A DNA stretch of 52,500 nt, from NCBI RefSeq assembly GCF_040096055.1, contig NZ_JBBMFK010000028.1, positions 1 to 52,500 on the forward strand. Direction: 5' to 3'. A model generated the notes under the pieces. It ran no database searches, was not told the DNA's origin, and saw only the letters and a list, made by a program, of their open reading frames with translations. The DNA is from Pseudoflavonifractor intestinihominis (GTDB lineage Bacteria > Bacillota > Clostridia > Oscillospirales > Oscillospiraceae). How positions within the stretch are numbered: position 1 is the first letter of the stretch; every line of letters starts with the position of its first letter. The position numbers and the translations under genes were made by a program. Positions 7,825-15,471 of this stretch are shown here, piece after piece.

Positions 7825-9015
7825 TCAGTCCTCCACCTCCGGAACGGTGATTTTGCCCGCCAGGGCGGTGGCCGCGGCGGTAGCGGGAGAGGCCAGGTAG
7901 ATGTTGGCCTTCATGCTGCCCATACGGCCGGGGAAGTTGCGGTTGGTGGTGGAGACCACCACGTCCCGCTCGCTGGTCAGGCCCTCGTGGGCGCCGAAGC
8001 AGGGGCCGCAGCCGGGATTGAGCACCGTGGCGCCGGCGTCCCGGATGATCTTGCACCAGCCGCGAGCCTCCATCTCGTCCAGCACGTCGCGGGAGGCGGG
8101 GACGATGAGGGTGTTCACGTTGGGATTGACCTTCTTGCCCTTGAAGGCCTTGGCCACCTGCTCCATGTCGTTGATACGGCCGTTGGTGCAGGAGCCCACC
8201 ACCACCTGGGTGACGGGGGTACCGGCCACTTCCCGGACGGGGACCACGTTGGCGGGAGAGAAGGGACGGGCGATCTGGGGCTCCAGCTTGCTCAGGTCCA
8301 CTTCCCGCACCTCGGCGGTGTCCGGCTCCAGGGCGGTGGTGCCGAAGATGGTGATCATGCTGCCGATCTCAATGCCCATGTTGCACACGGTCATGCGCTC
8401 GGCAACGGAGAAGTCCTCAATGCCCTCGCCGGTGAAGAGGAGGGCCTTGTCCACCAGGTAGTCGGTGCCGAAGACGCTGCCCAGATACAGGATCAGGTCC
8501 TTGCCGAACACGTTGGCGGGCTTCTTGCCGGTCAGGTGGATCTGGACCACCTGGGGCACCTCCAGGTCCAGCTTGCCAGTGGCCATGGCGGCGGCCAACT
8601 CGGTGGAGCCCACGCCCACGCCCATGACGCCGTAGCCGCCGCAGGTGCCGGTGTGGGAGTCGGCGATGGCGATGAGGTCGCCGGGGTTGGCCCGGTGCTT
8701 CTCATACATCAGCTGGTGGATGACGCCCTCGCCCCGCTGGTAGAGGTGGACGCCGAACTCCTTGGCGAAGTCGTCCATGGCCCACACGCTGTTGCGGGCC
8801 TTCTCGCTGGCGGCGGGGTAGATGTGGTCCACGATCAGGACCACCCGGTCGGGGTCAAAGACCTTCTTGACCCCGATCTCCTGGAACATCTTGATGGCGA
8901 TGGGGGCGGTCACGTCGTGAGCCGCCACGTAGCTCACCCGGCAGGACAGGTCGTCTCCCGCGTGGGCCTCCTCCACCCCGGCAGCTCTGGCAAGGTATTT
9001 TTCAATGCAGTTCAT
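7825..9015 (-). CDS. dmdA: 2,3-dimethylmalate dehydratase (dimethylmaleate hydratase), large subunit
   Basis: 396 residues, LeuC-like [4Fe-4S] subunit of the aconitase superfamily that works with DmdB. Cluster cysteines are visible in VVGSCTNGRINDM and in NPGCGPCFGAHEG, and the substrate-site DSHTGTCGGYGVMG lies near residue 118. The ATG at 9015 follows CGGAGG. It lies 16 nt downstream of the nicotinate dehydrogenase large-subunit gene and is coupled to dmdB. It is distinguished from leuC and homoaconitase mainly by context. Confidence 0.9.
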   Translation of the reverse strand: MNCIEKYLARAAGVEEAHAGDDLSCRVSYVAAHDVTAPIAIKMFQEIGVKKVFDPDRVVLIVDHIYPAASEKARNSVWAMDDFAKEFGVHLYQRGEGVIHQLMYEKHRANPGDLIAIADSHTGTCGGYGVMGVGVGSTELAAAMATGKLDLEVPQVVQIHLTGKKPANVFGKDLILYLGSVFGTDYLVDKALLFTGEGIEDFSVAERMTVCNMGIEIGSMITIFGTTALEPDTAEVREVDLSKLEPQIARPFSPANVVPVREVAGTPVTQVVVGSCTNGRINDMEQVAKAFKGKKVNPNVNTLIVPASRDVLDEMEARGWCKIIRDAGATVLNPGCGPCFGAHEGLTSERDVVVSTTNRNFPGRMGSMKANIYLASPATAAATALAGKITVPEVED

Positions 9016-9031
9016 GGAAAAACCTCCGTGC

Positions 9032-11347
9032 TTATTTCTTATAGAGCTCCCGCATGATGTCCAGGTGCTGGATGGGCAGCTTGCCGAAGCGGATATTCAG
9101 GGCGTTCTCCACAGCGTCCGCGGTGGCGGGGATAGTGGGGATCAGGGCGGGCTCGCCCACGCCCTTGGCGCCGAAGGGGCCGGTCTCGCCGGTGCCGCTC
9201 TCCACCACGATGGGGTAGATCTCGGGCACATCCATGGCGGTGGCCAGCAGGTACTTGGAGAACACGGGGTTGGTGATGCGGCCGTTCTTGGTCTCCACCT
9301 TCTCCAGCAGGGCGAAGCCGATGCCCATGGCCACGCCGCCCTCGATCTGGCCCTCAACGGCCTGCTTGTTGACGGCGGTACCCACGTCGTGGGCGGAGAT
9401 GACGTTGAGCACGTCCACCAGGCCGGTTTCCACGTCCACTTCCAGGTCCACGATGGTGGCGGCGTAGGAGTACACCTCGAAGGGGATACCAAACATGTTC
9501 TCGGGATTCAGGCCGGTGGTTCTGGGGTTGTAGGACCCGCAGCCCAGGGCCAGCTTGCCCAGGCGCTTCATCTCGCCCATCAGCTCGGTATAGGTCATCT
9601 TGACGCTCTCGTCGTCGGCGGAGTAGATCTCGCGGTGCTTGAACACCAGCTTCTCCTCGGGCACGTTGAGGAACTTGGAGGCCACTTCAGACAGGGTCTT
9701 CTTGGCCATCCGGGCGGCCAGCATGGTGGCGGAGCCGGAGATAAAGGTCTGGCGGCTGGCGGAGGTGGCGCCGCCCTCGGGGGTGACCTGGGTGTTGGCG
9801 GAGGTGACGCGGACATCCTCGTACTCCACGCCCAGCTCCTCGGCGGCGATCTGGGCCATGGCGGAGGTGGAGCCCTGGCCGATATCGGCGCAGCCCACCA
9901 TCAGGTTGACGCTGGCGTCAGGCAGAACCTCCACAAAGGCGCCGGCGGGGTTGGGCAGGCCGGTGTTGCCGATGCCGTAGTACATGCAGCCGTAGCCGCG
10001 GCCGCGGCGCTTGTTGGGAGCGGTGGGCACGCAGGGAGGCAGGACCTCCTTGGCCTTCTCCCGGGCGGCCTCCAGGCACTTGATGAAGCCCACGTCCTCA
10101 CCCAGCACCTGGCCGGTGGGGGTGACGCTGCCGGGCCGGTGGGCATTGAGGATACGGATGTCGATGGGGTCCATGTTCAGGGCCTTGGCCAGGGCGTTCA
10201 TCTGGCCCTCGTGGGCGGTGGCCACCTGGGGCACGCCGAATCCGCGGAAGGCGCCGGCCATGGGGTTGTTGGTGTAGTAGAAAGTGGCGTCGATCCGCAC
10301 GTTGGGCACCTCATAGGGGCCGGCGGCGTGGACCACGGCACGGGTGATAACGGCGGGGCCGTAGGAGGCGTAGGCGCCGGTGTCGCCCAGCAGGGTGGCC
10401 TGGACGGCCAGGATCTTGCCGTCCTTGGTGGCGCCGGTCTTGTAGTGCATCTTCATGGGGTGGCGCTTGGAGGACACCATGGTGGACTCCATGCGGGTGC
10501 GGACGATCTTCACTGGGCGGCCGGTGTAGTAGGACAGCAGGGCCGCGTGGCACTGGACGGAGATGTCCAGCTTGCCGCCGAAGCCGCCGCCGGTGGTCAC
10601 CTGGATGGAGGACACCCGGTTCTCCGGGAAGCCCAGCATGCCGGCGATCTCGCCGCGGTCGTAGTGGGGGTTCTGGGTGGAGCTGTAAACGGTCATGATG
10701 CCGTTTTCGTAAGTAGCAAGGCCCGCGTCAGGCTCAATGAACATGTGGGAGAGCATGGGGGTCTCGTAGTCGTTCTCAATGATGATGTCGCACTGCTTGA
10801 AGGCCTCGTCCACGTTGCCGTGCTCCAGGTGCTTCTTCTGGTGGACATTGGTGGTGCCGTGGACAATGGGGGCGTCGGGCTCGGCGGCACGCTCCATGCT
10901 CAGCACCGGCTCGTACTCCTCGTACTCCACCTTGATGGCGTCCAGGGCCTCCTGGACCAGCTCGGGGGTCTCGGCGGCCACAACGGCGATGGCGTCGCCG
11001 TAGCGGCGGATCTTGTCGTCCACCAGGACGGGCTCATCCTTGATGATGATGCCGATCCGGTTCTTGCCGGGGATGTCCTTGGAGGTGCGGACGGTCACCA
11101 CGCCGGGGATGGCCAGGGCGGCGGAGGCGTCGAAGCTCTTGATGACGCCATGGCAGATGGTGCTGCGGAACACGCCGCCATAGAGCATGTTGGGCAGCTC
11201 CATATCAGCCGCGAACTTGGCGGTGCCCATGATCTTCTCCATGGTGTCCTTCTTGACCACGCTCTTGCCCAGGACGGAATATTCCCGCTTGTCAGCGGCG
11301 GAGACGCTCAGATTGCTCTTCTCCTTCACAGCGGTCTCAGGTTTCAT
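9032..11347 (-). CDS. Nicotinate dehydrogenase molybdopterin subunit, NdhL-NdhM fused in one chain
   Basis: 771 residues of the xanthine dehydrogenase family. It hydroxylates nicotinate at C6 with electrons passing through the NdhS clusters and NdhF FAD to NADP+. Cofactor motifs are TTGGGFGGK (about 251-259), GAFRGFG (about 365-371), GCADIGQGS (about 485-493) and, near the C-terminus, GAKGVGEPAL, with the expected catalytic Glu at about 732. In E. barkeri this subunit is split into NdhL (about 425 residues) and NdhM (about 330). Here both parts form one frame, and the expected junction would fall near residues 425-450. Its ATG overlaps the ndhS stop by 4 nt (ATGA). The family needs molybdenum cofactor and, in E. 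barkeri, labile non-Sec selenium. I see no in-frame TGA. Confidence 0.93.
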   Translation of the reverse strand: MKPETAVKEKSNLSVSAADKREYSVLGKSVVKKDTMEKIMGTAKFAADMELPNMLYGGVFRSTICHGVIKSFDASAALAIPGVVTVRTSKDIPGKNRIGIIIKDEPVLVDDKIRRYGDAIAVVAAETPELVQEALDAIKVEYEEYEPVLSMERAAEPDAPIVHGTTNVHQKKHLEHGNVDEAFKQCDIIIENDYETPMLSHMFIEPDAGLATYENGIMTVYSSTQNPHYDRGEIAGMLGFPENRVSSIQVTTGGGFGGKLDISVQCHAALLSYYTGRPVKIVRTRMESTMVSSKRHPMKMHYKTGATKDGKILAVQATLLGDTGAYASYGPAVITRAVVHAAGPYEVPNVRIDATFYYTNNPMAGAFRGFGVPQVATAHEGQMNALAKALNMDPIDIRILNAHRPGSVTPTGQVLGEDVGFIKCLEAAREKAKEVLPPCVPTAPNKRRGRGYGCMYYGIGNTGLPNPAGAFVEVLPDASVNLMVGCADIGQGSTSAMAQIAAEELGVEYEDVRVTSANTQVTPEGGATSASRQTFISGSATMLAARMAKKTLSEVASKFLNVPEEKLVFKHREIYSADDESVKMTYTELMGEMKRLGKLALGCGSYNPRTTGLNPENMFGIPFEVYSYAATIVDLEVDVETGLVDVLNVISAHDVGTAVNKQAVEGQIEGGVAMGIGFALLEKVETKNGRITNPVFSKYLLATAMDVPEIYPIVVESGTGETGPFGAKGVGEPALIPTIPATADAVENALNIRFGKLPIQHLDIMRELYKK

Positions 11348-11829
11348 GCGTTGGCGCCTCCTTTCGCGTCGCGGGCCATCTCAACGGCCTTGACGATCTT
11401 GGCGTAGCCAGTGCAGCGGCAGAGGTTGCCGGACATGGCCCGCTGAATTTCAGCCTTGGTGGCGTGGGGGTTCTTATCCAGCAGGGCCTTGGCGGAGAGG
11501 ACCATGCCGGGGGTGCAGTAACCGCACTGGACAGCGCCGGCGTCCACGAAGGCCTGCTGAATCACGTCCAGGGTGCCGTCCTCCTTGGTCACGCCCTCCA
11601 GGGTGACCACGCTGCCGCCGTCCACCTGGCCGGCCAGCATCAGGCAGGAGGTGACCGCGTTGCCGTTATAGATCACGGTGCAGGCGCCGCACTCGCCCTC
11701 GCCGCAGCCTTCCTTCACGCTGGTCATGCCCATGTCCTCACGCAGGAAGTCCACCAGGCGCTTATTGGGGTCGGCCATCACAGACACGTCATGGCCGTTC
11801 AGGTTAAAATTAATACAAATCTGTTCCAT
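11344..11829 (-). CDS. ndhS: Nicotinate dehydrogenase small 2x[2Fe-2S] subunit
   Basis: 161 residues. It carries electrons from the molybdenum centre to the FAD subunit. The plant-ferredoxin-like N-terminal domain has GCGEGECGACTV (about 42-53) and a fourth cysteine in TSCLML. The C-terminal helical domain has the paired motifs QCGYCTPGM and LCRCTGY that bind the second cluster. The ATG at 11829 follows AGGAGGGAG. It sits 19 nt after ndhF and overlaps the start of the large-subunit gene by 4 nt, as expected for subunits made in fixed ratio. Confidence 0.95.
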   Translation of the reverse strand: MEQICINFNLNGHDVSVMADPNKRLVDFLREDMGMTSVKEGCGEGECGACTVIYNGNAVTSCLMLAGQVDGGSVVTLEGVTKEDGTLDVIQQAFVDAGAVQCGYCTPGMVLSAKALLDKNPHATKAEIQRAMSGNLCRCTGYAKIVKAVEMARDAKGGANA

Positions 11830-11848
11830 AGTATCGGCTCCCTCCTAC

Positions 11849-12718
11849 TCAGGCCAGGCCCAGCTGGCTGAGAATCTGGTCGTAGCACCGGCGGGCCGCG
11901 CCGCGGACGCCCTCACGCTTGTAGACCACGGAGGGGCGGGTGGGGATGGCGGCCTGGACGGCGTCGGTAAAGGCGGGCAGGGTATCGTACAGCACGCTCG
12001 CCTCCAGCTGCTTGCCCTTGAGGAGCGCCTCCAGTTCGGGGGAGCGCATGGGGTGCTTGCTCACGGCGCCCAGCACAACCCGGCAGTCCTCCACCTTGTT
12101 GTCGGGGGTACGCTTGACGTAGATGCTGACAGCCAGCACCACGATGGCCAGGGACTTGCGCTTGCCGATCTTGAAGTAGCCCACGGCCTCGTCGGGGCCG
12201 ATGACGGGGAACCGGGCCTCCACCATCAGCTCGTCGGGCCGGATGGCGCAGTTGCCGGGGCCCTTGTTGAAGTCCTCAATGGTCATGATCCGGTCGCCCT
12301 TGGCGCTGCGCAGCACCACGGAGGCGCCATAGGTCACCAGGGTGGTGGGGGAGTCGCCGGCCACGGAGGCGTTGACCACGTTGCCGCCGATGGTGCCCAG
12401 ATTCCGGATCTGGGGAGAGCCCACGTGGATGGCCGTCTCGTACAGGGCGGGCAGCTTCTCCTTTACGTAGGGGTTATTCTCCAGATCGGTGAAGGTGGTA
12501 AGGGCGCCAATCTTCACCATGCCGTCCTCTTCCTTCACGTAGCGCAGCTCGTCCAGCTTGCTGATGCTGATGACGTGCTCGGGGGTCTTGTGGCGCTCGT
12601 TGAGCTCGATGACCACGTCGGTGCCGCCGGCGACCACAGCGCAGCTGTTCTGGTACTTGTCCAGCATCTCCACAGCTTCAGCCACTGTGGTGGGGGCGTG
12701 ATAAGTAAAGGGCTTCAT
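11849..12718 (-). CDS. ndhF: Nicotinate dehydrogenase FAD subunit
   Basis: 289 residues of the CoxM/xanthine dehydrogenase FAD-binding family. It passes electrons to NADP+. The N-terminus MKPFTYHAPTTVAEAVEMLD and VVAGGTDVVIELN are typical of the first FAD-contact region, and RNLGTIGGNVVNASVAGDSP (about residues 100-119) is the second. I start at the ATG at 12718, because its AAAGGAG ribosome binding site lies in the end of hgd; the longer open frame upstream reads through hgd in another frame. Only 5 bases separate it from the hgd stop. Confidence 0.93.
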   Translation of the reverse strand: MKPFTYHAPTTVAEAVEMLDKYQNSCAVVAGGTDVVIELNERHKTPEHVISISKLDELRYVKEEDGMVKIGALTTFTDLENNPYVKEKLPALYETAIHVGSPQIRNLGTIGGNVVNASVAGDSPTTLVTYGASVVLRSAKGDRIMTIEDFNKGPGNCAIRPDELMVEARFPVIGPDEAVGYFKIGKRKSLAIVVLAVSIYVKRTPDNKVEDCRVVLGAVSKHPMRSPELEALLKGKQLEASVLYDTLPAFTDAVQAAIPTRPSVVYKREGVRGAARRCYDQILSQLGLA

Positions 12719-12723
12719 TGGAT

Positions 12724-13635
12724 TCAGGCTCCTTTCTGCGGATCGGCCTCGCCGTGGATCTTGGCGCCGGTCAGGTCCTCCCAGACCTTGACGATGGAGG
12801 ACATATCCTCGCGGCCCTGGCCCTTGGCTCTGGCCATCTCGTACACCTGAACGGCGGCGGCGGTCATGGGCAGGGGCACCTTCTCGTCCCGGGAGGCCTC
12901 CAGGGCCAGACCCAGGTCCTTGTACTGCAGGTCCACCGCGAAGCCGCCGGTGAACTGGCCGGCCATGATGAACTTCTCCAGCTTGGCGTCCAGGGCGTAG
13001 CTGCGGCCGGAGGACACGGAGATGACCTGCTTCATGGTCTCCACGGACAGGCCGCACTTCACGCCCAGAGTCAGGGCCTCGGCCAGAGCGGCCATATTAC
13101 AGCCCAGCAGCAGGTTGTTGACCATCTTGATGGCGTCGCCGCCGCCGGCCTCGCCCACGTGATAAATATTCTTGCCCAGCACGTCGAAGATGGGCTTGAC
13201 CTTGTCGAAGGTCTCGTCGTCGGCGCCCACCATGATGGTCAGGGTGCCGGCGGCAGCGCCGGACACGCCGCCGCTGACGGGGGCGTCGATGTAGTGGATG
13301 CCCTTCTCGGCGGCCTTCTTGGCCATGCCCTTGGTGGTGTTGGGCGCCACGGAGCTCATGTCGATGATGATGGTGCCTTCTTTGCAGTTCTCAAACACGC
13401 CGTTCTTGCCGCACATGGTGCCTTCCACGATCTTGGCGTTGGGCAGAGAGCAGATGATGACATCGACGTGACCGGCCATCTCACCGGCGGAGGGGTGGCC
13501 AATGGCGCCCTTGCCCTCCATCTCTTTCACCGCGGCCTCCACCACGTCGAAAGCGTGCACCTCATAACCGGCAGTCAGCAGATTGCTGGCCATAGGCCGA
13601 CCCATTGCGCCAAGACCGATGAAACCAATCTTCAT
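12724..13635 (-). CDS. hgd: 2-(hydroxymethyl)glutarate dehydrogenase
   Basis: 303 residues of the beta-hydroxyacid dehydrogenase (3-hydroxyisobutyrate dehydrogenase) family. It reduces (S)-2-formylglutarate to (S)-2-(hydroxymethyl)glutarate with NADH. The dinucleotide site is IGFIGLGAMGRPMA at the N-terminus, the substrate motif is DAPVSGGVSGA, and the catalytic lysine lies in GGGDAIKMVNN. The sequence closely resembles the E. barkeri Hgd as I remember it, including VNNLLLGCNM and GREDMS. ATGs at 13650, 13641 and 13635 are in frame. GGAG stands 9 nt before the one at 13635, so I choose that. It heads the second transcript of the locus, downstream of a terminator and a structured leader. Confidence 0.93.
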   Translation of the reverse strand: MKIGFIGLGAMGRPMASNLLTAGYEVHAFDVVEAAVKEMEGKGAIGHPSAGEMAGHVDVIICSLPNAKIVEGTMCGKNGVFENCKEGTIIIDMSSVAPNTTKGMAKKAAEKGIHYIDAPVSGGVSGAAAGTLTIMVGADDETFDKVKPIFDVLGKNIYHVGEAGGGDAIKMVNNLLLGCNMAALAEALTLGVKCGLSVETMKQVISVSSGRSYALDAKLEKFIMAGQFTGGFAVDLQYKDLGLALEASRDEKVPLPMTAAAVQVYEMARAKGQGREDMSSIVKVWEDLTGAKIHGEADPQKGA

Positions 13636-13703
13636 TTTCATGCACTCCATTCTATTTCGGTTTGTTGATTCCCTCTGTTCAGATCAATCGTTCACTCAAA
13701 TTT

Positions 13704-13783
13704 GTTCAGACCGTTGGGAACGATGGCTCCGCAGCCTGAAACCGGATTCTGCCGGGGGAACCGGCATTCTCAACGGTCTGAAC
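13704..13783 (-). promoter_or_regulatory. Possible structured leader or operator upstream of hgd
   Basis: A perfect 13-bp inverted repeat, GTTCAGACCGTTG (13704-13716) and CAACGGTCTGAAC (13771-13783), encloses 54 nt that can form two more small hairpins: GCCGG/CCGGC around TTCCC, and GGCT/AGCC around GCGG. The predicted RNA is a three-way junction 68 nt upstream of the hgd start and just after the terminator of the preceding gene. A further GTTCAGATC copy lies at 13677-13685, so paired protein-binding sites are an alternative reading. I found no convincing sigma-A promoter in the gap. Confidence 0.5.
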
Positions 13784-13836
13784 TGTTGTGATCTCTCATG
13801 TTGAATTCCGTCATTCCGTTTTGAATTTCATTTGGG

Positions 13837-13876
13837 AAAAGGCCCCCGACCAGCTCCAACGGGTCGGTCGGGGGCC
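13837..13876 (-). terminator. Intrinsic terminator after the DUF1185 gene
   Basis: GGCCCCCGACC (13841-13851) and GGTCGGGGGCC (13866-13876) form a perfect 11-bp stem. On the minus strand it is followed by TTTT. It lies 33 nt after the stop of the DUF1185 gene and suggests that the permease-ena-hnr block and the hgd-to-hmd block are separate transcripts. Confidence 0.75.
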
Positions 13877-13908
13877 TTTCTCAAATTTTTTCTGGTTTAC
13901 TGTGCAGC

Positions 13909-14526
13909 TTAGTGCATGCCGTCCTCGCACTTGGCCTCGGACTTCTGCAGGCCGCCGATACGGCCGACGCCGTTCACAGTGGCGTGGGGACGGCCACCGT
14001 CGGCCAGGACAACGGCCATGACGATCTCGTCAGCCTTGGGGGCGTCGGGGATGCGGACCTCGAAGGAGCCGTAGTGGGTGCGCACGAAAGCGGCATCCTT
14101 GTAGTGCAGGGAGATGTCCAGGGAAGCGCCGACGCCGCCGACCTTCTCGTTGGAGGGGATGATGGACTTGCCGCCGCCGATGGCCGCGCGGATGGGCTTG
14201 CCTGCCTTGGGGTGCAGCATAGCGGAGGAATGCTCCAGCTCGCCGTCGGTACCCACGATGCAGCCCTTGCCGTAGGTCTCAACGTTCTCAGCGCCCAGCA
14301 GCTCGGCGCCCTTGCGGGCCAGCAGATCGCCCAGGTACTCACCGTACTCGGTCAGCTCGCTCAGATCCTCCTGCCACTTGCCGGCATAGGGGTTCTTGAT
14401 GACAGCAGCCACGGAGACGGTCTTGATGGACTTCTTGCCGCCGTTCTCGATGGGCATGTCAGCGCCGCCCTCATAGAACACCTCTTCCAGGTTGGTTACG
14501 ATCTTGCGGATTTTGGGCTCTTTCAT
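13909..14526 (-). CDS. DUF1185 'amino acid synthesis' family protein, role unknown
   Basis: 205 residues resembling Pfam PF06684 (DUF1185), whose known structures have a chorismate-mutase-like trimeric fold but no established reaction. The glycine-rich stretches AAIGGGKSIIPSNEKVGGVG and LADGGRPHATVNGVGRIGG stand out. No signal peptide or membrane segment. The ATG at 14526 follows AAAGGAG. It is the last gene of the permease-ena-hnr-UPF0280 block and is followed by a terminator, so it is likely co-expressed with the ring-reduction and ring-opening steps. A role in handling an unstable intermediate, or in Hnr maturation, is possible but is only a guess. Confidence 0.7.
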   Translation of the reverse strand: MKEPKIRKIVTNLEEVFYEGGADMPIENGGKKSIKTVSVAAVIKNPYAGKWQEDLSELTEYGEYLGDLLARKGAELLGAENVETYGKGCIVGTDGELEHSSAMLHPKAGKPIRAAIGGGKSIIPSNEKVGGVGASLDISLHYKDAAFVRTHYGSFEVRIPDAPKADEIVMAVVLADGGRPHATVNGVGRIGGLQKSEAKCEDGMH

Positions 14527-14616
14527 GGCAAAACACTCCTTTAAAATTTTTGGATGTATTTTTTATTAGAATGTCTCGGCCGGTCGGGGCGCCCCGCAGG
14601 CGTCCTGCCGCTCGGG

Positions 14617-15471
14617 TCATCTGTCGTTGAGGATCTTTTCCGGGTCAAAGGTAGCTGTCATACCCTGCACCGCCGCCACGCAGGCCCGCAGGCCGCCGCG
14701 CCGGTACTGGAGCTCAGCCTCAGCCAGCACCTGATCCAGTGCCTTTCGCTTCTCCCCGTCCGTCAGTGCATCCACCGCCGTGACCACGGTCAGGTCGGCG
14801 ATGTCGCTGTCCGGGTCCACCTCTGCCGCCAGGCAGGTGTGGACGGCGGGCGATTCGATGTAGGAGCGGTCGGCCAGGAGGGTGGCCAGGGCGTCGGCCC
14901 TGGCGCAGCGGGCGGAGAACACCGTCACGCTGCTGGCAATGCCGGTGGTCAGGCTCCGGCCGCCCAGTCCGCTGGTGGCCACCCCGCCGATTCCGTGCTC
15001 CGGAAGAATGCGGACCACCCGGTCCACTCCGTTCCGGTTCAGATCATACAGGATGCCCATATCCAGCTTCTGGCCGGGGGCCAGGCGGAGGGCCACGTCG
15101 CCGCCGTTGTTGGCGGTGGCTTTTTCCGCCCCCCGCTCCCAGAGGAAGTCGGCCACGGCGTCGGACATGGCTCCGGCCACTGCCGCCATGGGCGTCAGCC
15201 AGGGGTCCCCGGTGGCAAGCACCGCGTCGGCCATCTGGCGGGCCGTGCCCGTCAGCGCTTTCGGGTCCACGTGGGCGGGGTAGCGGCGGAGCATGTCCAG
15301 CGACTGGCCCAGGGTGCGCAGGTTGTTCTCCACAATCTCCGCAGCCGCTGCGCACAATGCGCTGTCGCCCGCTCCGTTCCGCACCGCGGTGACCACCATG
15401 GAAACGGGGCCGTAATCGAAGTACACCTGTCCCGGAGCCAGCTCCCGGACCCAGTCCTTTTCAGCCGTCAT
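14617..15471 (-). CDS. UPF0280 family ApbE-like protein, candidate Hnr flavinyltransferase
   Basis: 284 residues of the UPF0280 family, which shares the ApbE-like fold of FAD:protein FMN transferases but is functionally uncharacterised. Features include FDYGPVSMVV near the N-terminus, TANNGGDVALRL (about 147-158) resembling the ApbE NxGGD motif, and GIASSVTVFSA. There is no signal peptide, so it acts in the cytosol. Its ATG directly follows the TAA of hnr with no spacer (TAAATG), and its AAGGAG lies inside hnr, which implies translational coupling. E. barkeri Hnr carries a covalently bound flavin, so this protein may attach it. That assignment is inference. Confidence 0.8.
   Translation of the reverse strand: MTAEKDWVRELAPGQVYFDYGPVSMVVTAVRNGAGDSALCAAAAEIVENNLRTLGQSLDMLRRYPAHVDPKALTGTARQMADAVLATGDPWLTPMAAVAGAMSDAVADFLWERGAEKATANNGGDVALRLAPGQKLDMGILYDLNRNGVDRVVRILPEHGIGGVATSGLGGRSLTTGIASSVTVFSARCARADALATLLADRSYIESPAVHTCLAAEVDPDSDIADLTVVTAVDALTDGEKRKALDQVLAEAELQYRRGGLRACVAAVQGMTATFDPEKILNDR

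Noticed and set aside
7825..9015. leuC/leuD (leucine biosynthesis) as the identity of the aconitase-type pair.
   Set aside because: leuA and leuB are absent and the pair is embedded between nicotinate dehydrogenase and 2-methyleneglutarate mutase, which fits DmdAB.
9032..11347. Possible selenocysteine in nicotinate dehydrogenase, because the E. barkeri enzyme contains selenium.
   Set aside because: The frame has no internal TGA, and the known enzyme holds non-Sec labile selenium, so no Sec codon is expected.
13651..13908. Cobalamin riboswitch before the hgd-mgm operon.
   Set aside because: No B12-box-like sequence or the expected multi-stem core could be found; the hairpin there is shorter and different.
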